64,000 nt of DNA from Madurella fahalii (Eukaryota > Ascomycota > Sordariomycetes > Sordariales). The stretch covers positions 9,300,001-9,364,000 of the forward strand of contig CM056874.1 of assembly GCA_029876055.1 (NCBI GenBank), in the 5' to 3' direction. Made by a program: the position numbers and the translations under genes. The notes beneath the pieces were generated by a model. The model did not search any database. It was not told the origin of the DNA and worked only from the letters and a program-made list of their open reading frames with translations. Below, piece by piece: positions 21,924-33,323 of this stretch; the stretch's first letter is position 1; the number at the start of each line of letters is the position of its first letter.

Positions 21924-23772
21924 ATGTCCAAGTCCTTAGCATCCCCGGTAAGACCGGTTACTAATGGGGTCGACTACAAGGACAGCGACAGTGCTGTCTC
22001 CGATGACAATGGCAGCCAGGCTGGTAAGTAAAGGGCTAGAGACGCCGTGCTGTCCTGTGGAAATTAACCAGATATCTACTAACGAGGTTCTACCCAGGTC
22101 ACCTCCAGCAGGTACGAGATGCCCAGCGGCAAATTGGTATTTTGTCTGCTGTGTTTCTAGTTGTCAACCGCGTTATCGGCACTAGCATCTTTGCAACGCC
22201 CGGATCAATCCTAGCACTCTCTGGCAGTGTCGGCTTATCCCTTTTCATGTGGGTTGCCGGTATGCTCATCGCGGCCGCTGGGACAGCTGTCTACCTGGAG
22301 TTCGGAACTGCCATCCCACGGAACGGAGGCGAGAAAAACTACCTGGAATTCGTGTTTCGGAAGCCAAAGTTCTTGATCACTAGCTTATACACTGGTTATG
22401 TGGTACTGCTCGGCTGGGCCAGTGGTAATTCCGTTATGTTTGGGTACGTTACCTCCTGTGATTACCTCCCCCAGCTCCTTTTCGTTTGCTATAATCGGAT
22501 AGCACAGCACTATACAGCGGACTAACAGTCAATTGGTATCATAGCGAATACATTCTTTACGCCGCCTAGATCGAAGTGGACTGTTGGAACCAGCGTGGGA
22601 TTGGCCTTGCCTGCATCAACGCTGCTTTCCTCATCCATGGAACAGAGCTCAAATGGGGTATCTGTCTGCAAAATGTCCTCGGGATCATCAAGGTCATCGT
22701 CATTTTAATCATCATGGTCGCCGGCTGGGTCGCCTTGGCCGGGCATCTCAAGCTCCACAAGGATAAACTACCATACAACTTCACTAACGCCTTCGAGGGC
22801 ATAACGGGCAGCGCTTATGGCGTTGTGAAAGCACTTTACAACGTTATCTGGAGCTTCGTAGGATTCTCAAACGCTAACTACACTTTGAGTGAAACGAAAA
22901 ACCCGGTGCGTACTCTCAAGATCGCCGTGCCTTTAGCTATCGCGACGATTTCGATTCTTTACATGCTGGTTAATATTGCCTACTTCGGGGTTTTCCCAAA
23001 GACGAGATTCTCGAAGCCCGGCGGCTAGTAGCGGCCTCGTTATTCAGAAACGTATTTGGAGGTTCCGCAGAGCGCGCCTTTTCGGTCTTCGTTGCGCTCT
23101 CGGCATTCGGTAATGTCCTCAGCGTCATCTTCTCACAGGGTCGGATCGTGTAGGAGTTGGGTCGAGAGGGTATCCTCCCCTTTTCCCGCTACTGGGCCAG
23201 CAATCGGCCGTTTAACGCCCCTCTTGCCGGTCTCTTTGAGCACTGGGTTGTCTCTGTTATCATAATGCTCGCTCCTCCTCCTGGCGATGCCTACGACTTC
23301 ATTTTGAAGTAAGTTGAGAACGCGGGTTATTCCAGTCCTTATTTCCAGTATGCCAGCTAACCGGGATCTCTGCAGCCTCATCTCATATCCTCTCGCTATT
23401 GTGAATGCCATAGTTTCTATAGGGCTCATCCATCTGTACCTGAACCGCAAAACATGGAACTGGAATCCGCCTATCAACGTAACCCTACCTGTGGTCATTT
23501 TCTTCTTCCTCAGCAACATCTACCTTATCATCGCCCCATTTTTCCCGCTGGAGGACGGCCAGAACATATACCAGTCGCTGCCGTACTGGATTCACTGCGT
23601 CGTTGGATTCAGCATTATATTCGCTGGAGGGGTTTATTGGCTGGTCTGGGCCGTCATCCTACCTAAGATTGGCGGTTATGAACTAGTACGGGAGACCGTT
23701 GTAAGTGATATTGACGGATGGGAGCGGAACGTGTTTTTCCGGCGACCACTTGAGGACCTATCGAGTAAGTAA
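21924..23772 (+). pseudogene. High-affinity methionine permease-like (MUP1-type) amino-acid transporter, disrupted
   Basis: Exons 21924-22023, 22098-22443, 22545-23308 and 23376-23772 rebuild a multi-pass transporter of the APC/LAT superfamily. Marks include VNRVIGTSIFATPGSI (first helix with the G[TS]xIF-type substrate loop), GGEKNYLEF, RWNQRGIGLA-like text in exon 3, FVGFSNANY, and a long set of C-terminal helices. Three lesions are visible. One is an in-frame TAG at 22567-22569. The second is a one-base loss at a T-run near 22991-22996, which throws exon 3 out of frame just before KDEILEARR. The third is a TAG at 23151-23153, where relatives have Gln. Two nonsense codons plus a frameshift make loss of function very likely. 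Splice sites are otherwise intact, so inactivation may be recent. A link to the terpenoid cluster is not evident. Confidence 0.82.
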
Positions 23773-26366
23773 GCTTTAGTAGCAAGGCATTGTCGCCATG
23801 ACAGCGAAGCTCAAGTTTAAGTTCGGAGTTGGGAATAATTTTTGGGGCTATAGTTCTCCGTATACCGTGAAAGCATCTAGTTCTATCATATTCCGTAGCA
23901 TAATAGTAGCGTAACATGGACAGAAGAACTTGGAGTTTCTTCACGAGCGCATCCGTCGTACTCCCGCAGTTGGGCTGTTTGGTCTCTCCCACACCGCAAA
24001 ACGGATTCCAGGGGAACGGAAACCTAGCATCAAATAAGAAAAGAAGATTGATTCGTGCCCGCTCCTCTCCCTGTTGTGCTTTTTGTTAAAAACGCCTTCA
24101 TCAACTGCCTTCCGCCCGTAGACGCAAAATTGATGTCTGGGCCGAAACCACCCCCTTCATAGCTTCTAATAAAACAGCGGCTTACATTAAAGTTGTGCCA
24201 AACCAAAGGTGCCGGTATGAACTCCACCTGAACACACGCCATCATTGATCGTCTAGCCGACATTTCTAACCCGGGTGGCGGAGAAAAGGAAACCAACTAT
24301 TGCGCCGAAGTAACCAAAGATGGTATCGAAGGTGAACTCCAACTCCGATTACACTAGAAATCTTCATTGGGCCACAGGATCGGTTAAGTTGTTACCAGGT
24401 AATCATCTCAGCTTCGCTGAAGGTCGCTCGGGGCGACACGTCCCGTGTCAGAAGTCGTCGAGTCGAAGTTCGTCGATCTCACCGCTATGGATAGCGGGGC
24501 CTATGATGAGGGGGGTGACGGTAGTAATGGTAATCGCGGTGCACTTCACTTTGATGGTGGGCTTTGAGATGGTGGTTGAGCCGCTGTCAGGACCGTTTTG
24601 GAACTTTTTTTACGCAGAGGTGGTGGAGTTACGGGACTGGAGAGAAGCATACTGACGTCCGTTTGTCCTGTTCCGTTCTACATTTAAAGATTGCGACGGA
24701 GATAAAGATGGATAGTTTTCCATAACACTGGCATGACAAGCAAAGTTTGGACTCAACTTCCAGCCTGCTCAACAACTCTGGACAACATACCTCGCCTACC
24801 ACAGCCCAGGATAGTAAGTAGTTTCTAAAGATGTTTTCATCATGGTATACTAACCTCTGGGTTCCCTTCATAGCCAACGTCAAGTTCCCCCTAACCCTCT
24901 TCGCACCACCAAAAAATCTGCCATTAACTCCCTCACCCCCTTTTCCCTAAGCACCGCCGACTTCTTCATCCTATCCGTCGACCCCACTCGTCCCGGCTAG
25001 TCTCCCATTCCTCGCGAATTTGTTCAACCTGACACACCAACCCCAAACCAACCTCCGCCACTGTCGCCTCCAAAAACTTCTCAAGCTAACAAGCTCAACC
25101 TCTCACAACGTTCCTCTCAACCTTCCATCCCTTCCCTTCCTTCCCTTGATTCCCCATCTTCCTTATCCTGAAAAACGCATACCCTACGTAAGCCGTGTCA
25201 ATCCAACAGCCTACTAAGATCATTCGACCATCTCGTGGCTTCCGCTTTAATCCCCACATCCACCCACACCCGCCCCCAGACCAGCAAACTCCAGTTCCCC
25301 TATGGTAGATCCCTTGTCGCCCTCGGGCACACGCACGGCCGTATGGCAATAATGGGATTGCTCTCGACGGAGAGGGGTCTAATCTCGACGCGACTTTTTT
25401 GGTTCGCAGTTGTAGCAAGGTCGGGCGGGGCGAGGGCAAAACCAAATAGAGATTCAGGGCGGTTTTTCGGCATAGTATCTGGATGTGAGGAAGGGGCGAA
25501 GATACAGCAAGAAGCCAGCAGCAAGACGTTCCGGACATGAGAACACGTCGATGGGGGAAAAAGTGGTTGGAAGGGTTGGGAACCTGGTGGTTATACGTGA
25601 AGAGGTGAGGGGCTGGGTATAGTCCGGTGTTGTTCGTAGGAAATGGTGGGCGGCAGGAATAATCCTTTTCGCTCGAGATGTGGGGTTCGGCGAGACAGGC
25701 TGGGGGTTATTAGGGTGGCAGGTTGGGTCGAAGAAGGCCGTGTTTGGGTGGTCTGAGGTGCAGGTGGGTTTATGAATGAGATAGACAGCTTTGGCGTGGG
25801 ATGTACGGTGAGAACGTGGGTGATGGAAGTGGTGGGGTCAAGGTGGGTGTCGATGGTGACGCTGATCGAGGTAGGTGGAACGGAGTGGTCCCAATGGCGG
25901 CGGAGATAGCAAGGGCAAAGAGGTAGGTAAGGGGGCGAGGTTGAGCTGTGGCCTGTTGGTGAAGGCGAGGCTTAGGAGTTAGCAGGTCCAGCGCAGATGG
26001 GCGATGTTATGGAAATGTTTCTATTAATGGTCTAGGAGTACTGAGTTGAGGAGAGTGCCATGTATATCAAGTTTTTTGGTTGTATAAAGCTGTTGATAAT
26101 TAAGAGCCACCATGGCCGCATCCTTAGCGCATAGTGGCACTGGAGAATAAAGTAACTGAGAAACATTGGAAGGCCATATCCAATCCAGAGTATATTTATC
26201 AACAGGTTCAACTCTATCGAACTTGGCAACCAGGTCATCGCAATGGCTCGTACTGAAACTTTGTTATATATCCATGCAGCTGCCGAAAGCGGGTCCGGCG
26301 TCTGTTATCCTCCAACCGGATCTTCAGCTCCCTGAGAGATCTCCTCCTCAATCCTCGTCGAAGACC
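23773..26366. other. Gene-poor region with opposite strand-composition blocks
   Basis: No gene is recognised. From about 24870 to 25330 the plus strand is very C/pyrimidine-rich with Pro/Ser-type frames. From about 25370 to 25990 it is G-rich, so the minus strand would read Pro/Thr-rich (minus frame SISVTIDTHLDPTTSITHV is one open piece near 25850). These could be remnants of two low-complexity coding sequences. Poor evidence for either. Confidence 0.3.
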
Positions 26367-26885
26367 TCAGCGGGCCGGGATACGTGAATAATTAACCCAA
26401 AAATGGAGGCCACAAGGCCGTAACGTATTGCATTCAATTACCTGGGGACACCCGTCATCGCCAAAGCATGCTCCATTGTCCGCGTCATAGAAAACAATGC
26501 CCAGTGACGCGAGGAGGGCAGGGAGGTTGATTTCATGCTCTGTGTCAAAGGCTACGCCGAGAATCAGTCCAGATGAGATGAAGTGAAACTCGTGTATTAC
26601 TACGGTCCCACTTTGGGATACGGGGTTTCCCCTCCCATAGAGCTTCCAGGGAAAGTTCTCTTGGAGGCTGCGTATTCCTGAGGTCTTGGTGAAAGTGAGG
26701 TGCAAGAGAGCACTCTGACTGGATGCCGATGTGGTTTGCCGGATCATGAAACAACAGGGATAGTGCCCTGGATGGCTGCGAGGAGAACCTGGCCTTGAAT
26801 CGCGTCTATCGGTAGCAGGCCGCCTCCTCGCTTGACGACTGTCAGGGGGTAGCGCTAGCTTGAGATGTTGGATCAGGTTCTGCAA
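26367..26885 (-). CDS. Unrecognised coding-like frame
   Basis: An open frame of about 170 codons with varied, protein-like composition (for example GVAFDTEHEINLPALLASL and FYDADNGACFGDDG). Its apparent start is TTG, so the real 5' end is upstream or in another exon. I do not recognise a family. Another coding-like minus-strand piece lies at 27463-27610 and might belong to the same broken gene. Confidence 0.3.
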   Translation of the reverse strand: MQNLIQHLKLALPPDSRQARRRPATDRRDSRPGSPRSHPGHYPCCFMIRQTTSASSQSALLHLTFTKTSGIRSLQENFPWKLYGRGNPVSQSGTVVIHEFHFISSGLILGVAFDTEHEINLPALLASLGIVFYDADNGACFGDDGCPQVIECNTLRPCGLHFWVNYSRIPAR

Positions 26886-27462
26886 CTACATGATGACTAG
26901 CAAGTCTAGGCTACTGGCTCGTGATTTTGCCTTCATCCAATTCGGCATAAATAGGCGGCCTGTCGCGAGAAGCGTGACAGAGTCCCCAGACGTTCAGCCC
27001 ATGATCACGCAGGCAGCAATGGTATTTTTGTTGCACCGTATGATGACCAAGCAGGTGTCATAAGTTAGAACGCTGGAGGAGGAGGCAGGCCATAGATTAG
27101 GTAGGGGAAATCTTATCTGGTTATATCACCGAAATCACTCCTCCTTCCCTTGGACCAACCCGGCTTTGAGGCGGTACGTCCAGCCTGATGTGCCCCAGAA
27201 CTACTGACAAATAGAACAAATTGCCCCAAAGGGCGTACTACCCGGTATGCCTGGGTATACACCCAGAAAAACTCGAGTCACTCCCTAAAGCACTTGCCCC
27301 TCGTTGACTATATCCAACTAGCAAGGCGGATAGCCTGCTTTACTGGTTCGACATTAGTTTAGTCATAATTCCCTTAGCCGTAATGCGAATTGGAAACGTA
27401 AGGTGAGAACCATACACCGTGTAGGTGCTTTTAATTGCTGTCTGACAAATATCGAATAATAA

Positions 27463-27610
27463 CCCAGGTCTTTACCTCATCCGCCACGCCCGGGCCGTTG
27501 TCGCGGTGGTAGTAATGTCCTTGAACAGCAATGATTGAGTTGGCCGCGTCGTTGATGTGTTTGGCCACGGCGAGGACGGGACTGTGCCGGTAAAGCGTCT
27601 ACTTATCGCA
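27463..27610 (-). pseudogene. Orphan coding-like fragment next to the Fot1-like element
   Basis: On the minus strand one frame reads through about 40 codons with clean protein character (AVAKHINDAANSIIAVQGH, then YYHRDNGPGVADE), bounded upstream by a stop. It lies about 190 bases left of the transposon. Family not recognised; probably one exon or the residue of a gene. Confidence 0.3.
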
Positions 27611-27801
27611 CGTGCCTGAGCTCAGCCAGGACCGTGGTTGGGTCGGCTGTCGTGGAAGTCCCTTATTTAGGATAACACCTAACACCTTTGCTTAATGATA
27701 TCTCTTCCTAATTAGCGGTATCTTCTTCGTCAGACCCTCCGCCCCGCCTTCGATGTGGTCTTCGAATGGATAGGAATATTCAATTGTTCCCTAAATGGAT
27801 A

Positions 27802-29663
27802 ACGTATCTTATAAGCGAGATGAACATATAAGCGAATTGAACACTTTGACCGCGACGCGTCTTCTCTCCATACCACAACCAAAATCCTCCACACCCAACG
27901 ATGTCTTCGGCTTCAAGAGAATCTAGGGTAATCTTAGCCCTTGAAGCTATTCAAAAGAACCCAAAACTTAGTCTCCGCGCCGCAGCCAAGATCTACAACG
28001 TGACAGTCAATACCATCCGAAACCGACGCGACGGCAAGCCTGCACGATGCGACACTACACCCAACTCGCGTCGGCTTACGGATTCTGAAGAGGAGGCAAT
28101 AGTTCAGTATATACTAGGCCTAATCGCACGTGCTTTTCCACCGAGACTGCGTGGTGTGGAAGATATGGCCAACCAACTTCTACGCGTATGCGACGCGCCC
28201 CCTGTCGGCAAGCTCTGGGCCTACAACTTCGTCGAACGTAAGGAAAAGATCCGAACGCGCTGGTCGCGTAGATATGACTACTAGAGGGCTAAGTACGAGG
28301 ATCCAAAGGTTATTGGCGACTGGTTTGCCCTCGTACGGAATACCAAGGCCAAGTACGGTATTGTCGATGACGATATCTACAATTTCGACGAGACGGGGTT
28401 TATGATAGGCATTATCTGTGCGGGTATGGTGGTTACGACCTCGGATGGCCGTAGTAAGGCGAAGCTGGCCCAGCCTGGTAACCGCGAATGGGCGACGGTA
28501 ATCCAGGGCGTCAACGTACTCGGCTAGGCTATTCCTCCGTTCATTATCTTGGCTACGCAGTACTACCTCGCTAACTGGTATACCGAGTGCGACCTCCTAG
28601 CCGACTGGCGTATCGTAACAACCGATAATGGCTGGACTACCAATACGGTAGGCCTGGACTGGATCAAGTACTTCGACTACCATATAGCGCCTCGGGCAAA
28701 GGGCAAGTACCGGTTGTTAATCCTCGACGGCCACGAGAGCTACTACTCGACCGAATTCGAGCTCCATTGTCAGCAGAACAACATTATAACGCTCTGTATA
28801 CCTCTATATTCCTTATACCTCCTCTAGCTACTCGATGTCGGCTGCTTTAGGCCGCTGAAGAAGGTGTATAGTCGCCAGGTTGAAGACTTGATGCGGATGC
28901 ATATCAACTATGTGAGCAAGCTCGAGTTCCTTTGCGGCTTCCGTAAGGCCTTCTTCGTCTCGATAATAGAGAAGAATGTCTAGGGTGGCTTTGCAGGTGC
29001 TGGCCTTGTACCGTACAATCCAGAGAGGGTGATATCCAAGCTGGATATGAAGCTTCGTATACCAACGCCCTTGAACTCGCAGGCCGGCATACCACAACCT
29101 TAGGTCTTCTAGACACCATACAACCCTCGAGAAGCGACCTCGCAGTCAATACTCATTAAGACTCGCATTACCAACTATCAAAATAGCTCCCCAACTTCGA
29201 TATTGGCTGCTGTGGACCAGCTTACCAAAGGTACAATGGCTGTAATGTACGAGGTTGCTCTTCTTCGGTCAGAGGTCTCTTCGCTCCGCAAGGCCAACGA
29301 GGTACTTAGTAAGCGCCGGAGAGCCAAAAGAACACGCATATAGCTTGGAGGATCACTTGTAGTACAAGATGCAAAGGATCAACTAGCCTAGAAGGCCGGG
29401 GTTGGGGAGGCGGCGTAAGAAAGGAGCAGGATGGTGGTGGTGCAGGGGGGGGGTCGTACGAGGGTTCGGTGCTGTGGTGTGTGCGGTAAGCCTGGCCATA
29501 ATGCGCGTACGTGCCAGTAGGCTGCAAAAGGGTCCGATTCAGCTGTTTCTGATGTAATTATAGTAGGTTCATAGTGTTGTTGTGTTGTAATTGTAGTTGA
29601 CTGTTATAGTGTGGTAGTAAGTGTTCAACTCGCTTATATGTTCATCTCGCTTATAAGATACGT
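27802..29663 (+). mobile_element. Fot1/pogo-type Tc1-mariner transposon with 44-bp TIRs
   Basis: The left terminal inverted repeat (27802-27845, starting ACGTATCTTATAAGC) and the right one (29620-29663, ending GATACGT) match over 44 bases with one mismatch. Both ends are flanked by TA (27800-27801 and 29664-29665), the target duplication of the superfamily. The element is 1862 bp and holds one transposase reading frame (next entry). The structure is complete, but the gene is full of nonsense codons, so it could move only with transposase supplied in trans. Confidence 0.9.
27901..29574 (+). pseudogene. Fot1/pogo-type DDE transposase, RIP-like nonsense mutations
   Basis: One reading frame from the ATG at 27901 runs to about 29574 with no indel but with stops at 28282, 28525, 28825, 28981, 29101, 29110, 29341 and 29389 (all TAG), 29416 (TAA) and 29521 (TAG). 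Domains in order: psq-type helix-turn-helix (LRAAAKIYNVTVNTIRNRR), a CENP-B-like region, a DDE domain with Asp in YNFDETGF, LLILDGHES and LLDVGCFRPLK, and a C-terminal CCHC zinc knuckle (CGVCGKPGHNARTC). The stops replace codons that can arise from CAG, CAA or TGG by C-to-T change in CpA context, the RIP preference. The protein would have cut and joined transposon ends in the nucleus; it is now inactive. Confidence 0.85.
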
Positions 29664-30321
29664 TATAGGTCCATTGGCATTTCTAAACTAGCTTCGATAT
29701 AATTCAACTCCCAATCTGCAGCATAGAACCTTAATTACCCCACTAGCACCATCCCGTTAGGCCTCCGCGATAGGAATATAATACAGTTGCAATTATTAGT
29801 GTACCTAATCGTGTAAGGCCTACCGCTGTTTTAGGTACCCTTTATATTTTCACGTATGAAATCACCACTGTGCTTGTGCCATCTTTTGGTAGTTCGTGTT
29901 GCGGTGTGGGTGCCGCTAGGCCGTACGACAGGATAAACTGGCCGGGGTGGGCCCAGAGTTACGACGGTGCGACACGGTTGCAGAAGGCGAGTTTGAGCCT
30001 CACTCATTTTGTGGACCCACAGGAAGTTGCTGGTACTACTATCGGGCATCAAGGGGGGTGGTGCGTAGTTGTTTGTGGTGGCAACCCTCGGATGGTACTA
30101 CATATGCTTCATTATCATGCCCGAACGGTGTGTAATCATGTCTTGTGGACGAACGTCGGGTTAGTTATCACGGAACATGACGATTGACGAGGGTACGAAT
30201 CCTGTGGAAAGTCTAGCAAGCGAACTCACAGAACAATGTAAGAAGCGAGTAGGCCTGACCGGAGGAAAAGGTCAACCTTAATTTCGGATTAAACTGGAGT
30301 CTCTAGAAGCTTGCGACATCG
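29664..30321. other. Intergenic with Cys-containing coding-like text
   Basis: Around 29870-30150 on the plus strand, frames contain regularly spaced Cys and aromatic residues (for example SFCGPTGSCWYYYRAS). This recalls the N-terminal Cys-rich part of a fungal surface protein, but no complete gene can be built. The left part is the right flank of the transposon. Confidence 0.3.
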
Positions 30322-31190
30322 CTAATCTCCTTCAACGGAGTGGCAAATGCCCTCCAACCTCTCATTTGAGCCATCATAAATGATCGCTACTAGCTCATCG
30401 GCGTCATGGTCAGCGTGCTGCTCCCCTGAGACACCAGCCAACCTACGTCTCATTATTAGTAAAACCACCTCAAATCCGTATGTAGGAAGATCATTCCAAT
30501 CATCCGAGGACGGTAACTCACCATATTCGTATTCCGTGAACGGCAGGCTCAGAAATGCGCCGAAGTTCGCTCCGTCTTTGCGGAACGTTTTCTCGAGAGT
30601 GGTTCCCGTGCGGTTCATGTTGATAATATCGTCAAAGCCTCTGTCGCAGTCTCTTTTGTACGCTGCCACGAAGTCAAGACCGAAATTGGCTTCGTCGATG
30701 GCAATAAAGTAGCCACTTTTGTGCACGTTGCACTGGGGATACCAATCATACTGAGCCTAGCGTCTGGAACTGGTCCGATTGCTGGTTCCGCCCACTGCTG
30801 GAACTCGGGTTCCAAGTCTCTACGAAAGCTATAAGACCAGTCATAACGTCCAACGTACAATATATCCTGCGAGTGTGTCAGATCAATGTTTCCCGAAAGA
30901 TGTAAGAAACGAAGGACAAAGAGACGTCCGACCTTGTCTGTGTGGCTATTTCGATTGCTCACCGCCCCCGGTCCGTCCCATCCAGCGCTCGTACTCTCTC
31001 CAGAGCATTCATGGGATCGACATCGTCATGATACAGGATCCAGCCCACATGCCATTCTGGCCCATCGGGATCCGCCATCACCTCTTCCATGCTTGCTCTC
31101 TTGCTATATTGCCGAACCTTCCACTGGCCATTTCGAGCTGCGGACCTATACGTGAACTGATGCTGCAGAATTGTGCCACTTCGAGTTCAG
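30322..31190 (-). CDS. Hypothetical protein, multi-exon, splice structure uncertain
   Basis: Two coding blocks of clear protein character lie on the minus strand. One (about 31170-30965) contains RNGQWKVRQYSKRASMEEV followed by GPEWHVGWILYHDDVDPMN and ends at a GGTGAGC donor. The other (30750-30322, after a CTCAG acceptor) contains HKSGYFIAIDEANFGLDF, then FRKDGANFGAFLSLPFTEY, and stops at 30322. A block between them (YDWSYSFRRDLEPEFQQW) is in a third frame. I recognise no family. The region may be the 3' part of the gene at 31377-32615 or a separate gene; I could not join the frames cleanly, so an assembly frameshift or decay is possible. Confidence 0.4.
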
Positions 31191-31376
31191 ATGGCAGATG
31201 ATTCGCATTCTGGGTGAATCCTGGACGCGACATGGAGAAGTATTGGCACAGAATCTGGCCCCAGAGGAGGGAACCAGACTTAATTGTGAAGGTTGAGTGC
31301 TCCGGAAGCAGCTTTCCGTCCGAACGGCGCATGCTGTGCGCCTGAATCTGTGGAGACGGGACGAGAAGGTTGCCAG

Positions 31377-32615
31377 TCATTGTATCTTCATATTTTGAGA
31401 CGATGAGCGCAGGTTGACGCGCTCTGCTAAGGTTTCGAGCCTCTTCCTTTCTGAGCGTGCTCGATCTTCCTCTGTCAACCAAGGTCGGGCGGCGTAAGAG
31501 TCGTTTTCAACTAATACTCCAAGTTGCTGCCTGCCTTCCGATGATTTCCAGTCGTCAATGACCTGTCTCATCTGACGAAACACAGACATAACCTTGGGCT
31601 CAACTTCGTCCTGTTTCATAAGTTGGATCGCAAAATTCTGGAAATCCATGTTTATGATCCAGTCTGTCCACTGTGCCACAAATATAGAGAGTTCTCTCAG
31701 TTCCTCCCGGCCGTTGGCTTCCTTTGTCTCAATCTGCCTGATTCTCGGGATGAGGTTGCTCAATTCGCCGTCCAGTTTTTGCTCCTCGGCCCAGGAAAGC
31801 CCGCCTCGCATTTTCATCGCCCAAATCTTGTCTACTCTTCGAATCTTGGTTTTCAGTTCGTCGTTTTCGAGTCCCAATCGGCCCTTCTCCCTCTGCTTCG
31901 TCAAGTACGCATAAGCGAACTTTGCCGTTCGCCAAGCCCTCAGAGTTGATTTCAGTTGCGAATAATGCGATTTCCAGCCATAGGAGTGCCAGAAGCTGTC
32001 GTACTGATTCCACATGTCGCGGAAAAAGCGGTATGGGTCGCCGATCTCCTCGTCCAGGAATGCACAGCCAACGATACGCATAAGCGCCGCTGCTTTGGTT
32101 TCCAGCACCAAATGCAGAACAGGGGCGTAGTCTTTGGCGATCTCTATGGATGACCCATCGCTGCCAGGTCTGAGTGAGTCGAGGTCAAGCAGGCGCACTT
32201 CGGCCAGGGTCATGTCCCAGGGCAGTGGCCGGTCATGCCACAAAGGATATTGGCCTTCTTCGCTGACGTATTGGGGGAAAATGGTGAACTGTCCCTGGTA
32301 TCTTTTGGCAATGGCCAACTCTTGTTCCACCTTCTCGGATAACTGTAGAAAAGTCGTGTCGCCCGCCACAGGTTCGGACAAGACGTAGCGGCCCAACACC
32401 TTCCTAGGACTTTGCCAGACGAGGTCCTTCAGCTTCGGCATCTCCCTAGACCGTGGAGGCATTTTGATTGATGGAGCGAGCTTCCATGCCGAGTCCGGGA
32501 AGTCGAAGAAAAGCTCGGGAAGCAGAGCCCGGGATATCATAGGGTCATGACTGAGAAAGATGTGAACTGTGAAGTGCGAAGGCTCCTCCGAGGCTGCCAT
32601 TTTAGATAGCTCCAT
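31377..32615 (-). CDS. Hypothetical protein with charged helical C-terminal half
   Basis: Long open frame read from the ATG at 32615; a further ATG at 32810 is possible, and a start at 32849 would need TTG. The sequence begins MELSKMAASEEPSHFTVHIF and stays open for about 412 codons. The second half is rich in Lys/Glu/Arg heptad-like text (for example LTKQREKGRLGLENDELKT), suggesting coiled coil. No catalytic motif, signal peptide or membrane helix is seen. The stop overlaps, by ATGA, the start of another minus-strand frame (31380-31078) whose sequence (GSLLWGQILCQYFSM) also looks coding. Either a short intron joins them, or the reading frame is broken there. Family unknown to me. Confidence 0.5.
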   Translation of the reverse strand: MELSKMAASEEPSHFTVHIFLSHDPMISRALLPELFFDFPDSAWKLAPSIKMPPRSREMPKLKDLVWQSPRKVLGRYVLSEPVAGDTTFLQLSEKVEQELAIAKRYQGQFTIFPQYVSEEGQYPLWHDRPLPWDMTLAEVRLLDLDSLRPGSDGSSIEIAKDYAPVLHLVLETKAAALMRIVGCAFLDEEIGDPYRFFRDMWNQYDSFWHSYGWKSHYSQLKSTLRAWRTAKFAYAYLTKQREKGRLGLENDELKTKIRRVDKIWAMKMRGGLSWAEEQKLDGELSNLIPRIRQIETKEANGREELRELSIFVAQWTDWIINMDFQNFAIQLMKQDEVEPKVMSVFRQMRQVIDDWKSSEGRQQLGVLVENDSYAARPWLTEEDRARSERKRLETLAERVNLRSSSQNMKIQ

Positions 32616-32849
32616 AGGAAGAAACACAGGTCGAAGGCGCCGTTTGTATGTCCCTTGAAGACTGAGTAATGCGGAAGGGAGACAACAGATGCCGTACCAG
32701 CATGTAGAGGAGCAATCGGTTGAGGAGCATCTCTCATAAAGGTTGAGGCGCTGTGAGAGTGGCGTTGCGCGTCTTATAGGACCAACAAATTCTAGGGTCG
32801 GAGTACCCATCGGATGCTGTACGAAAGTATTTGCATTAACGTGATGCAA

Positions 32850-33323
32850 CGAATGGTTGCGACTTTCGGTGATTTCAGTTGGAAGCCTAAACGTGGTTCC
32901 ATCTTGTGCCTCCCTGGATTGGGGCGGGGTAATACGGAGGAAAGCAAGGCCGCTGGGGCGCTACGGACGGGAGTCCCTACCTAACCAACCTGAGGCAGAC
33001 TAACTAGGTGCCTACGTAGAAACAGGGGCAGAGTAACATGGTTGGGAAAAGACATGGCGCACAGACAACCAACCCACTCTGTAGCGCAATTCTCCGCTGT
33101 CGCGCTCAGGAATGCGCCTGGGGAGCTTACCGCTCCTCTGCAGCACTTGGCAACGCACCACATGCGCTCTGTCGAGCCACATTACCTTTGTATAGACACT
33201 GTCTTTTTACCTACTGCAGTAGAGAGTCTCTTCTGACTTCAATTTCAACAACTGCACTCCACACAACCTTTAGCAAGCTCCCTGCACGTGTGACATCCGC
33301 AAAGGACTGTCGTATTGCAAGAC
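32850..33323. other. Intergenic
   Basis: Upstream flank of the hypothetical gene; overlapping short frames on both strands but no recognisable product. Confidence 0.35.
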
